Assembly (NCBI GenBank): GCA_041557595.1
Contig: JBFFGE010000042.1
Coordinates: 1-27,353 of the forward strand
From: JAOTYV01 sp041557595
Lineage (GTDB): Bacteria; Pseudomonadota; Alphaproteobacteria; UBA8366
DNA: 27,353 bases
Direction of reading: 5' to 3'
This document shows positions 15,089 through 22,459 of this stretch, piece by piece (within the stretch, counting starts at the first letter, position 1; every line of letters begins with the position of its first letter). The notes under the pieces were generated by a model. The model worked only from the letters and a program-made list of their open reading frames with translations. It ran no database searches and was not told the origin of the DNA. A program made the translations under genes and the position numbers.

Positions 15089-15436
15089 ATGAGAGATTTT
15101 CGGGACCTTGGCGCGTTGCACGCCGCGCACGACCTTGTCGTCGAGATTCACGACATCAGCCAGTCCTTTCCCACCGATGATGCCTTCGGGGTAACGCGGG
15201 CGATCGCCCGGTCGGCGCTGGCGATCCCGCGGAGCATCGCGCATGGCTGCGGCCAGGATGGCGATGCGGGCCTGTCCAACGCCCTGGAAAACGCCGCCGG
15301 CTACACCAGCGAGCTCGAATACCTGGTGTTGCTGGCCAGCGAACTCGGATTGATCGACGACGAGACGCTCGAGGAATTTTCGGTAACGCTCGGCGTCTTC
15401 AAGAAGCAGCTTGAAGACGACCTCGCAGACCTATGA
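15089..15436 (+). CDS. Four-helix bundle protein (S23 / 23S rRNA intervening-sequence family)
   Basis: This 115-residue all-helical protein begins MRDFRDLGALHAAHDLVVEIHDI and contains the family block ITRSALAIPRSIAHGCG-like (VTRAIARSALAIPRSIAHG) and YTSELEYLVLLASELGLID. These match the four-helix bundle family whose first members were found as open frames in 23S rRNA intervening sequences; chromosomal stand-alone copies like this are common and form pentamers. Molecular role unknown. ATG 15089 yields the standard family length; ATG 15020 would add 23 poorly conserved residues overlapping the upstream gene. It is on the same strand as both neighbours, with 57 bases to the next start. Confidence 0.87.
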   Translation: MRDFRDLGALHAAHDLVVEIHDISQSFPTDDAFGVTRAIARSALAIPRSIAHGCGQDGDAGLSNALENAAGYTSELEYLVLLASELGLIDDETLEEFSVTLGVFKKQLEDDLADL

Positions 15437-15493
15437 CCGGCTTCGTCGCGATCGCCGCGGCCGGCGCCCAGCGGCATTGAAGGCGCCCGACCC

Positions 15494-15910
15494 ATGCCCG
15501 ACTGGTTGACGGTTCATATTATCGGATTGGTGCTGGTCGCCGCCCTGTTCGGCGGCATGCTGTTTTTCGCCGCCCTGTTCACGCCGTTGGTCTTTCGCAA
15601 ACTGCCTCGCGAAACCGCGGCCGCTTTTCTGCGCGACGTCTTCCCCGTCTATTACCGGGTCATGGGAATCGCGAGCCTGGTCGCGGCGCTGCCGCTCGGA
15701 CTGGCGCAAGGCTACAAGGCGGAGGTCGCCATGCTGGTCGCGGTCGCCGCCGGATTCGTCATCGCCAATACGGTGATTCGGCCGCGCGTCGAACGCGCGC
15801 GCGAGGATGGGCGCGACGCTCGTTTCAAGACCCTGCATCGAGTTAGTGTGGTCTTGAATCTCGGGCAATTCTTCTTGGTGACGATTGTGCTGATTCGGTT
15901 GGCGCAATGA
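15494..15910 (+). CDS. DUF4149 membrane protein
   Basis: This 138-residue inner-membrane protein has four hydrophobic segments: about 6-30 (HIIGLVLVAALFGGMLFFAAL), 55-70, 75-95 and 115-136. The FTPLVFRKLPRETAAAFLRDVFPVYY section after helix 1 is typical of DUF4149 (TMEM205-like) proteins. No catalytic motif; function unknown. It lies in a plus-strand run but with its own 57-base leader, and 93 bases separate it from the next gene; that gap holds no other feature. Confidence 0.83.
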   Translation: MPDWLTVHIIGLVLVAALFGGMLFFAALFTPLVFRKLPRETAAAFLRDVFPVYYRVMGIASLVAALPLGLAQGYKAEVAMLVAVAAGFVIANTVIRPRVERAREDGRDARFKTLHRVSVVLNLGQFFLVTIVLIRLAQ

Positions 15911-16003
15911 GGCACGCAGTTCGGCTATGATGCCGATCCGCCCGTGCACCGCCGGCCGGTCCGGCGGCGGCGCGCGACGACATCATCGGTGACAAGGGCA
16001 GCC

Positions 16004-16510
16004 ATGACGCATTCGAACGACCCGGCATCGTCGACGCCATTCTGGAAATCGAAACGTCTGGACGAGATGACGCCGCAGGAATGGGAATCGCTCTGCGACG
16101 GCTGCGGTCAATGCTGTCTGCACAAAATAGAAGACGAGGATTCCGGCGATATCGCGCTGACCAATGTCGCCTGCCGCTACCTCGAATTGGGCCAATGCCG
16201 ATGCGGCGATTATGCAAATCGTCACCGGAACGTACCGGATTGCATCGCGCTGACGCCGGACGTCGTCCCTCGGTTGCGATGGTTGCCCGGAACCTGCGCC
16301 TACCGGCTGATCGCCATGGGTCAGGACCTTTACTGGTGGCATCCACTGGTGTCGGGCGACCCCGAGACCGTGCATCAGGCGAAGATCTCGGTACGCGACC
16401 AGGCGGTGTCCGAGGCGGAGGTCGAGGATCTGGAAGACCACGTGCAGGCCTGGCTCGACGCCGGCGTCGAGCCCTTCAAGAAGGCACCGAAACCGGGTCG
16501 CGGCCGATGA
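16004..16510 (+). CDS. YcgN family cysteine cluster protein (UPF0260)
   Basis: This 168-residue protein has the UPF0260 signature: FWKSKRLDEMTPQEWESLCDGCGQCCLHK, then VACRYLELGQCRCGDYANR, VPDCIALTPD and WLPGTCAYRLI. About nine cysteines in these blocks are expected to bind metal, probably an Fe-S cluster or zinc. YcgN-type proteins are widespread in proteobacteria but their function is not established. ATG 16004 places the conserved FWKS segment near residue 13, as in relatives. The gene overlaps the next start by four bases (ATGA), so it is translationally coupled to the metallopeptidase. Confidence 0.9.
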   Translation: MTHSNDPASSTPFWKSKRLDEMTPQEWESLCDGCGQCCLHKIEDEDSGDIALTNVACRYLELGQCRCGDYANRHRNVPDCIALTPDVVPRLRWLPGTCAYRLIAMGQDLYWWHPLVSGDPETVHQAKISVRDQAVSEAEVEDLEDHVQAWLDAGVEPFKKAPKPGRGR

Positions 16511-17202
16511 GCGGCGCGCTCGACGTCGTCCTGCAGGGGCGCGCTCTGACGGTGCCGCTTCGGCGCGACCGGCGGGCTCGGAGGATCACCATCCACATCG
16601 ACGCCGCGGTCGGCGGCGCCCGCGTGACGATCCCGATCGGCACCAGTACCGCGGAAGCGGAAAACGCGCTGCGCGAACATAGCGACTGGCTGTTGCGGCG
16701 GCTCGATGCCTTGCCGGCGCGGGTGCCTTTCGCCGAGGGGGCGATCATTCCCTTTCGCGGCGTGCCGCATCGGATCGTCCACGGCGGCGCGCGGCGCGGC
16801 ACGGTCGAGCGGGACGATGGCGAACTGCGCGTCTTCGGCAGCCCGGAGCATCTGGCCCGCCGGCTGGGCGATTGGCTCAAGGCGGAAGCCCGCAAGGCGA
16901 TTTCACCGCGCGCCCATGAAAAAGCGGCGCGGATCGATCGGCCGATCCGGCGCATCTCGATTCGCAATCAACGCAGCCGCTGGGGCAGTTGTTCCGCGGA
17001 CCGGCGCCTCTCCTTCAATTGGCGGCTCATCCTCGCGCCCGATCCGGTGCTGGACTACGTGGTCGGCCACGAAGTGGCGCATATGGTGGAAATGAATCAC
17101 TCCAAGGACTTCTGGCGGGCCGTCGACCGGGTGACGCCACATGCGCGGTTCGGACGCGGCTGGCTTGCCACGGAAGGAAACGGCCTCTATCGCTACGGCT
17201 GA
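16507..17202 (+). CDS. YgjP/DUF45-type zinc metallopeptidase
   Basis: This 231-residue protein contains the DUF45 (SprT-like/WLM) signature: IRRISIRNQRSRWGSCS at about 146-162, FNWRLILAP, then VVGHEVAHMVEMNHSKDFW with zinc motif HEVAH at 188-192 and a third ligand candidate H198. N-terminal residues 1-80 form the usual beta-rich region with a DWLLRRL helix. It is probably cytoplasmic, with unknown substrate; relatives are sometimes linked to DNA-damage or restriction loci. It is coupled to the YcgN gene (ATGA) and overlaps the convergent penicillin-binding protein gene by ten bases. Confidence 0.9.
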   Translation: MSGALDVVLQGRALTVPLRRDRRARRITIHIDAAVGGARVTIPIGTSTAEAENALREHSDWLLRRLDALPARVPFAEGAIIPFRGVPHRIVHGGARRGTVERDDGELRVFGSPEHLARRLGDWLKAEARKAISPRAHEKAARIDRPIRRISIRNQRSRWGSCSADRRLSFNWRLILAPDPVLDYVVGHEVAHMVEMNHSKDFWRAVDRVTPHARFGRGWLATEGNGLYRYG

Positions 17203-19109
17203 GCCCGGCTTCCGGACGGCTGCCCGGAATTGACGCCCGGCAGCGCTACCGCCGGCGTATCGCGGAGCGCGTCCCGCATGAAATCGCGCCAGAACGTGGC
17301 GGCGAGCGTGCCGCCGCTGACCTTCTTCATCGGCGTGAAATCGTCATTGCCGAACCAGGCGCCCGCGACCAGCTGCGGCGTATAGCCGACGAACCACGCG
17401 TCGCGGTTGCCCTGGCTCGTCCCGGTCTTGCCGGCGACCGGGCGGTTCAACCGGGCCGCCTTGCCGGTGCCCCAATGCACGACCGCCGTCAGCAGGTCGT
17501 TCAGATCATTGGCGTGGCGCGTCTCCATTACCCGGCCGGGTCCGCTGCCGCGCCGGTCGAACAGCACCCGTCCCGCGCCGTCGCGGATCTCCTGAATGCC
17601 ATAGGGCCATGCCCCGTAACCGCCATTCGAGACAGCGGCATAGGCGCCGACCAATTCCAGCAAGGTAACTTCATGGGCGCCGAGGGCGAGCGAGGGGTCG
17701 CGGCGCAGGCGCGCGGTGATACCGAGCCGGCGGGCGGCCTTGATCACGCGGCCGCGCCCGGCCTTCTCGGCGAGCGCGACGGCAACGGAATTGGAGGACC
17801 GCGCCGCCCCTTCGCGGAAGGTCACGTCGCCGCGATGGACCCGGCCGGCGTTGCGCGGCGTCCATCCATTGACCGTGATCGGCCGGTCCTTGACCGTGTC
17901 GCCCGGGCGCATGCCGGCCTCGAGCGCGGCGAGGTAGACGAACAGCTTGAACGCCGAGCCCGGCTGGCGCGACGCCCGGGTGGCGCGGTTGTACTGGCTT
18001 TCATTGTAATTTCGGCCGCCGATCATCGCGCGCACCGCACCGTCCGGCGTCATCGCGACGAAGGCGGTCTGCGAGACTTGCCGGTCCGCGTTTGCCTCCA
18101 GGATTCGAACCGCGTGACGTTGCGCGAATTTTTGGAGTTGCGGATCGAGGGTCGTTCGGATCGTCAGATCGTCGCCGGTAAGGCCGACATAGTCGTCGAC
18201 CCGATCCAGCACCCAGTCGGAAAAATATCGCGCCCCGGCGGCGAAGGACCGGCCGGGCACCGTCTCGATGCGGGACCGGCGGGCGCGGCGCCTGTCGGCG
18301 GCATCGATCCAGCCGACCTTGGCCATGCGCGCAAGCACCAGATTGGCGCGGGCGGCGGCCCGTTTCGGGTCGGCCACCGGATTGTCGCGCGACGGCGCCT
18401 TGACCAATCCCGCCAGCACCGCCGCCTGGAACAGGGTTACCTTGGCGGCCGGCCGGTCGAAATAGCGCCGCGCCGCGGCGTCGACGCCGTAGGCGCCACC
18501 GCCGAAATAGACCCGGTTGAGATAGATGCTGAAGATCTGATCCTTGCTGAATCGCTGCTCCAGCCAAATCGCCAGCAATGTTTCCTGAATCTTTCGGCGG
18601 AATGTGCGGGCCCGTGTCAAAAAAAGGTTTTTCGCCAATTGTTGGGTAATCGTGCTGCCACCTTCGCGCACCGCGCCCGCTGCGAGGTTTCGAAACGCGG
18701 CGCGAAAGATGCCGAACACGTCGACGCCGGGGTGGTTGTAAAAGCGCGTATCTTCGATCGCCAGGAATGCGCGCGGCAAATAGGTCGGCAGTTTTTGGAC
18801 GTCGACGGGCTGTCCATGCACCTGGCCATAACGCGCCAGCACCGATCCGTCGGCCGCCTCGATCGTCACCACGGGTTTCCGGATGCCGGCCCGGTCGAGC
18901 CGCGCGATATCGGGCAGGTCATACGCGTACCATGCGACGACAGCGGCCACCGCCACGGCCAGCCAAACCGCGCCGCTCATCGAAAACCAGATCAAACGCG
19001 AGAGGCGCCCGCCGGATCGCGGTTCGGGATCGCTCCTGGATACGCGCCGTTTTGCACGGGAGGGCGCTCGCTTGCGCGGCTTTTTCGTCGGTTTCGGTGG
19101 CCGGGCCAT
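17193..19109 (-). CDS. Class A penicillin-binding protein (PBP1-type, bifunctional)
   Basis: This 638-residue peptidoglycan synthase has a Lys/Arg-rich cytoplasmic tail (1-37) and one transmembrane helix about 40-62. Then comes a GT51 transglycosylase domain (about 80-250) with IEDTRFYNHPG, where E119 is catalytic, GGSTITQQLAKN (150-161), RKIQE (172-176) and IYLNRVYFGGGAYG (195-208). The transpeptidase domain has the SxxK motif SAFK at 385-388, SSN at 438-440 and KTGTS at 561-565. It polymerises and crosslinks glycan strands in the periplasm. It lacks the large OB insert of E. coli PBP1a, so it resembles the shorter PBP1 types common in alphaproteobacteria; assignment to a named mrcA/mrcB/pbpC is left open. 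It is divergent from irr; the 193 bases between (19110-19302) are AT-rich. Confidence 0.95.
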   Translation of the reverse strand: MARPPKPTKKPRKRAPSRAKRRVSRSDPEPRSGGRLSRLIWFSMSGAVWLAVAVAAVVAWYAYDLPDIARLDRAGIRKPVVTIEAADGSVLARYGQVHGQPVDVQKLPTYLPRAFLAIEDTRFYNHPGVDVFGIFRAAFRNLAAGAVREGGSTITQQLAKNLFLTRARTFRRKIQETLLAIWLEQRFSKDQIFSIYLNRVYFGGGAYGVDAAARRYFDRPAAKVTLFQAAVLAGLVKAPSRDNPVADPKRAAARANLVLARMAKVGWIDAADRRRARRSRIETVPGRSFAAGARYFSDWVLDRVDDYVGLTGDDLTIRTTLDPQLQKFAQRHAVRILEANADRQVSQTAFVAMTPDGAVRAMIGGRNYNESQYNRATRASRQPGSAFKLFVYLAALEAGMRPGDTVKDRPITVNGWTPRNAGRVHRGDVTFREGAARSSNSVAVALAEKAGRGRVIKAARRLGITARLRRDPSLALGAHEVTLLELVGAYAAVSNGGYGAWPYGIQEIRDGAGRVLFDRRGSGPGRVMETRHANDLNDLLTAVVHWGTGKAARLNRPVAGKTGTSQGNRDAWFVGYTPQLVAGAWFGNDDFTPMKKVSGGTLAATFWRDFMRDALRDTPAVALPGVNSGQPSGSRAQP

Positions 19110-19302
19110 GCAGCCCCATATCGCAGTTTCCCGAAAAAGGGAACATGATCCTTGTGCGGAGGACGCGTCGTTCGCATTAAGCGACTGAATTTAATAGGTC
19201 AATTTGGTCACTTTGATTGAAAATTTGATTGTTCTTAAATTGCCCCTACCTTACTGTGACACTGTCTTTAATTGCGGTGGCGCTAGGAATAGTTGATTAA
19301 AG

Positions 19303-19722
19303 ATGACAATTGAACGGCCCTATACAGAAGCACTCGAGCGGCTGAAATCCATGGGACTTCGGCCGACCCGGCAAAGAATGGCCCTTGCTCGAATTTTGTT
19401 CGAAGCAGGCGATCGCCATATTACCGCCGAGCAACTCCATACGGAAGCTCAGACGGCGAATGTGCGCGTTTCCCTGGCCACAATTTACAACACGCTGCAC
19501 CAATTCACCGAGGTCGGCCTGCTGAACGAAGTGGTGGTCGAACCGGGCCGGTCGTATTTCGACACGAATGTGTCGAACCATTATCATTTCTATAACGAAG
19601 ATTCGGGCGAGCTGGTGGATATCGGCGAGGCCTCGATTCACGTCGATGAATTGCCCGAGCCGCCGGATGGCACCGACGTGCGACGGGTCGACGTCATCAT
19701 CCGGGTCCGCTCCGCCGTCTGA
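19303..19722 (+). CDS. irr: Iron response regulator Irr (Fur family)
   Basis: This 139-residue Fur-superfamily repressor/activator is best matched to the alphaproteobacterial Irr branch by GLRPTRQRMALARILFEAGDRHITAEQL (18-45), VRVSLATIYNTLHQFTEVGLLNEV (54-77), and YFDTN..NHYHFYNED, the histidine-rich heme/metal region around 93-98. It contains no cysteine at all, so the structural zinc CxxC of classic Fur/PerR and the Cys-Pro heme regulatory motif of Bradyrhizobium Irr are both absent. In known species Irr accumulates under iron limitation, binds ICE boxes and controls heme, Fe-S and iron-storage genes. ATG 19303 is directly preceded by GATTAAAG, without a strong ribosome site. An ICE-like box lies 72 bases downstream of its stop. 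Confidence 0.88.
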   Translation: MTIERPYTEALERLKSMGLRPTRQRMALARILFEAGDRHITAEQLHTEAQTANVRVSLATIYNTLHQFTEVGLLNEVVVEPGRSYFDTNVSNHYHFYNEDSGELVDIGEASIHVDELPEPPDGTDVRRVDVIIRVRSAV

Positions 19723-19793
19723 TTCGGCCCGTCCGGTTCAGTCCAGCTGATTCAGTCGAACCAAGATCTTCCCCGAAACAGTAATATTCTTAG

Positions 19794-19810
19794 TTTGGAA
19801 TCATTCTAAG
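19794..19810. promoter_or_regulatory. Candidate Irr box (ICE) upstream of rubrerythrin
   Basis: TTTGGAA-TCA-TTCTAAG is a 7-3-7 near-palindrome; the half sites agree at five of seven positions. It matches the alphaproteobacterial iron control element pattern TTTAGAA-N3-TTCTAAA with two differences. It lies between irr and the rubrerythrin gene, four bases upstream of a -35-like TTGACT. The combination of site and adjacent irr gene makes it credible. Whether it represses or activates is not known. Confidence 0.65.
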
Positions 19811-19813
19811 CTG

Positions 19814-19843
19814 TTGACTCGTGCCTAACGTGCGCAATATAGT
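19814..19843 (+). promoter_or_regulatory. Predicted sigma-70 promoter of the rubrerythrin operon
   Basis: TTGACT (19814-19819), an 18-base spacer, and TATAGT (19838-19843) form a good housekeeping-type promoter. The start would be near 19850, giving a leader of about 75 bases that ends in the strong ribosome site AGGAGGG (19914-19920). The Irr-box-like site is centred about 48 bases upstream of the predicted start. Confidence 0.5.
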
Positions 19844-19924
19844 TAACGTGCGGCCGGAATCCGAGACGGCCGGCCCGAAGGGTGGTATTCGGCATTGATT
19901 GGGAAATATGAGTAGGAGGGGCAC

Positions 19925-20338
19925 ATGTCCTTGAAAGACAGCAAGACGGAAGAGAATTTGAAAGCAGCATTCGCGGGTGAGAGTCAGGCGAACCGCCGGT
20001 ATCTCTACTTTGCACAAAAGGCCGATATCGAAGGCTACAACGACGTTGCGGCCGTCTTCCGGTCGACGGCGGAAGGCGAAACCGGCCATGCACACGGCCA
20101 TCTCGAATTCCTCGAGGAAGTCGGCGATCCGGCCACCGGCGAGCCGATCGGCGAGACCTCGCTGAACCTGAAGGCGGCGATCGCGGGCGAGACCCATGAA
20201 TACACCGACATGTATCCGGGCATGGCGCGGACCGCGCGCGAGGAAGGCTTCGACGAAATCGCCGACTGGTTCGAAACTCTCGCCAAGGCTGAAAAGAGCC
20301 ATGCCGGTCGTTTCCAGAAAGCCTTGAACGACATTTAA
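19925..20338 (+). CDS. Rubrerythrin (diiron domain only, no rubredoxin domain)
   Basis: This 137-residue ferritin-like protein has all seven ligand positions of a rubrerythrin diiron site: E19, E52, H55, E89, E92, E123 and H126, in AGESQANRRYLYFA, EGETGHAHGHL, AGETHEYTDMY and KAEKSHAGRF. Classical rubrerythrins reduce hydrogen peroxide and carry a C-terminal rubredoxin domain with CxxC pairs; that domain is missing and the protein has no cysteine. An external electron donor is therefore needed, and the downstream Fe-S protein is the obvious candidate (inference). The ribosome site AGGAGGG is unusually strong, suggesting abundant product. It lies downstream of a predicted promoter and an Irr-box-like site. 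A 28-base hairpin separates it from the next gene. Confidence 0.93.
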   Translation: MSLKDSKTEENLKAAFAGESQANRRYLYFAQKADIEGYNDVAAVFRSTAEGETGHAHGHLEFLEEVGDPATGEPIGETSLNLKAAIAGETHEYTDMYPGMARTAREEGFDEIADWFETLAKAEKSHAGRFQKALNDI

Positions 20339-20359
20339 CCAACACGAGCCGACTCGATT

Positions 20360-20387
20360 GCAGGCAGGCCCCTCGGGGCTTGCCTGC
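20360..20387 (+). terminator. Strong intra-operon hairpin after rubrerythrin
   Basis: GCAGGCAGGCCCC-TC-GGGGCTTGCCTGC forms a stem of up to 13 bp with one G-U pair; the topmost pairs must open for a real loop. No T-tract follows, so it is not a classic intrinsic terminator. Such a hairpin directly after a highly translated first gene would be expected to protect its 3' end or attenuate read-through, giving more rubrerythrin than Fe-S protein. Confidence 0.5.
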
Positions 20388-20409
20388 ACCGAAACCGGGG
20401 ATTGCGACG

Positions 20410-21753
20410 ATGAGTGAAGGCAGCTTGGAAGCGCCCACACGGCACCCTATTGCCTGGCGCGATGACGCATTCTACGACGAAGCCGAACTGGACGCGGAAC
20501 TGCGCCGCGTCTTTGACATTTGCCATGGCTGCCGGCGCTGCTTCAATTTGTGCGACAGCTTTCCCCGCCTGTTCGACCTGATCGACGAGTCGGAAAGCGG
20601 CGAGCTGGATACCGTCGACAGCAAGGATTTCACGCCGGTCGTCGATGCCTGCACGCTCTGCGATATGTGCTTCATGACGAAGTGCCCGTATGTCCCGCCG
20701 CATGAATTCAATCTCGATTTTCCGCATCTGATGCTGCGCTACCGCGCGATCGAACATCGCAAGGGCGTGCGCGGCTTTGCCGAAACGCAGCTGACCAAGA
20801 CCGACCGCAACGGCAAGCTTGCCGGGCTCGCCGCGCCGTTGGCGAACTGGGCGAACCAGGAGGGCAACGGGCTGACGCGGCCGGTGCTGCAAGCGGTCGC
20901 CGGCGTGCACAAGGATGCCGCCCTGCCCCGGTTTCACAGCCGGACCATGGTCGCCGCTGCCGCGCGCGACCCCGCCACGGCCAACCGCGACGCGCCGGCG
21001 CATGGCCGCAAGGCCGTGCTCTACGCCACCTGTTTCGGCAACTACAACAATCCCGAAATTGGACTCGCCGCCCGGGCTGTGCTGGCCCATAACGGCGTCG
21101 AAACCGAAGTCGTCCATCCGCGCTGCTGCGGCATGCCGCAGCTCGAACACGGCGATATCGGCGCCGTCGCCGAGAGCGCGCGCGAAGTCGCGGCGGCGCT
21201 GCTGCCCTGGGTCGACAAAGGGTATGACGTCGTCGCCATGGTGCCGAGCTGCGCCCTGATGCTAAAATTCGAATGGCCGCTGATCCTGCCGGAGGACGAG
21301 AACGTCAAACGTCTCGCCGCCGCCACGCGGGATGTCGCGGAATACGTCGTCGATATCGCCAAGACGGAAGGACTGGCCGACGGCCTGACGCCGCTCGATG
21401 GCGGGGTGACGATGCATCTCGCCTGCCATGCACGGGCCCAGAACATGGGGGCCAAGGCGGCGGAAATGTTGCGCCTGCTGCCGGACGCGGATGTCGCGGT
21501 GGTCGAACGCTGTTCCGGTCACGGCGGTTCGTGGGGCGTGATGACGGACAATTTCGAAACCGCCCTCAAAGTCGGCAAACCGGTGGCGCGCCAAGCGGTC
21601 CGCAACGCCAAACGGTACGTCGCGTCGGAATGCCCGCTCGCCGGGATGCATATCGGCCAGGGCATCGACCGGCTTGACGGCGAGCGGCCGCAGATCGAGA
21701 CAATCGCCCATCCAATTCTTCTGTTTGCCCGGTCCTACGGCTTCGATTTCTGA
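20410..21753 (+). CDS. Heterodisulfide-reductase/GlpC-like iron-sulfur protein
   Basis: This 447-residue protein has two [4Fe-4S] motifs: C38/C41/C44/C48 (CHGCRRCFNLC) and C81/C84/C87/C92 (CTLCDMCFMTKCP). Then come two CCG-type (DUF3400/HdrB-like) domains: LYATCFGNYNN with HPRCCGMPQLEHGD, and HLACHARAQNMG with VVERCSGHGGSWG, where the second CCG reads CSG. GlpC, LutA and HdrB/D proteins use such domains to pass electrons to quinones or thiol/disulfide partners. No membrane segment is visible. Genes of this type are recurrently found between rubrerythrin and DUF3501 genes, as here, suggesting an electron path to rubrerythrin; the partner is not established. It starts 71 bases after the rubrerythrin stop and is followed by the DUF3501 gene after 38 bases. 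Confidence 0.88.
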   Translation: MSEGSLEAPTRHPIAWRDDAFYDEAELDAELRRVFDICHGCRRCFNLCDSFPRLFDLIDESESGELDTVDSKDFTPVVDACTLCDMCFMTKCPYVPPHEFNLDFPHLMLRYRAIEHRKGVRGFAETQLTKTDRNGKLAGLAAPLANWANQEGNGLTRPVLQAVAGVHKDAALPRFHSRTMVAAAARDPATANRDAPAHGRKAVLYATCFGNYNNPEIGLAARAVLAHNGVETEVVHPRCCGMPQLEHGDIGAVAESAREVAAALLPWVDKGYDVVAMVPSCALMLKFEWPLILPEDENVKRLAAATRDVAEYVVDIAKTEGLADGLTPLDGGVTMHLACHARAQNMGAKAAEMLRLLPDADVAVVERCSGHGGSWGVMTDNFETALKVGKPVARQAVRNAKRYVASECPLAGMHIGQGIDRLDGERPQIETIAHPILLFARSYGFDF

Positions 21754-21791
21754 GATTTCCGCCCCCCGGACAGTACGCAACGAGGCACGCC

Positions 21792-22382
21792 ATGGCGCCA
21801 AAAACCGAAATCAGTCGCGAAGACATCCTGCCGATGGAAACCTTCGCCGGCATTCGCCGGGCGAAGCGCGAGGAACTGGTCCTCGTCAAGCGGGACCGCC
21901 GGGTCGAGATCGGTCCGGTTGCCACATGCTATTTCGAAAATTTCGACACCATGTGGTGGCAGATTCACGAAATGCTGTTCATCGAAAAAGGCGGTGAGGA
22001 TCAAATCGCCGACGAGCTGGCCGCGTTCAATCCGCTCATCCCGAAAGGCCGCGAACTCGTCTGTACGGTGATGTTCGAGATCGACGATCCGGTTCGGCGG
22101 GCGACCTTCTTATCCAAGCTCGGCGGGGTCGAGGAAACCATGTTCATGGAATTCGCGGACGAGACGGTCCGCGGCGCGCCGGAGGCCGATGTCGACCGGA
22201 CCAATGCGGACGGCAAGGCGTCGTCGGTGCAGTTCATCCATTTTCCGTTTACCGACGCCCAGGTCGAAAAATTCAGCGCCGCCGGCAGCCGCGTGATCCT
22301 CGGATTCAATCACCCGAGTTACAGCCATATGGTCGTGCTTCCCGACGCGGTGCGGTCCGCGCTCGCGGGCGATTTTAGCTAA
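21792..22382 (+). CDS. DUF3501 family protein
   Basis: This 196-residue soluble protein is recognised as DUF3501 by ISREDILPMETFAGIRRAKREELVLVKRDRRVEIGP at the start, then FENFDTMWWQIHEMLFIEKGG and ELAAFNPLIPKGRELVCTVMFEIDD, ending with VQFIHFPFTDAQVEKF and VILGFNHPSYSHM. No cofactor motif; a single cysteine in ATCYFEN and one in LVCTVM. DUF3501 genes characteristically sit next to a rubrerythrin and a GlpC/HdrD-like Fe-S gene, so the three probably act together, but no activity is known. It ends the operon; a 35-base hairpin repeat follows 12 bases after the stop. Confidence 0.88.
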   Translation: MAPKTEISREDILPMETFAGIRRAKREELVLVKRDRRVEIGPVATCYFENFDTMWWQIHEMLFIEKGGEDQIADELAAFNPLIPKGRELVCTVMFEIDDPVRRATFLSKLGGVEETMFMEFADETVRGAPEADVDRTNADGKASSVQFIHFPFTDAQVEKFSAAGSRVILGFNHPSYSHMVVLPDAVRSALAGDFS

Positions 22383-22393
22383 AGCAGCGTATG

Positions 22394-22428
22394 TGCCTTT
22401 AATTGATTCCGATTAAAGGCAGGTTGAT
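22394..22428. repeat. 35-nt hairpin repeat, copy 2
   Basis: Second copy of the element at 10658-10692, with two substitutions. The stem GCCTTTAATTG-ATTC-CGATTAAAGGC (22395-22420) is 11 bp counting one G-U pair. It sits between two convergent genes, DUF3501 (ends 22382) and the SH3 protein (ends 22460), where it could terminate both. The downstream CAGGTTGAT is again shared. Confidence 0.65.
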
Positions 22429-22459
22429 GCAGGTCGGTTCCGAAACCGCACGGCCCGCG

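Noticed and set aside
16989..19148. Very long plus-strand open frame opposite the penicillin-binding protein gene
   Set aside because: No domain resemblance, biased composition, and the opposite strand has every class A PBP motif.
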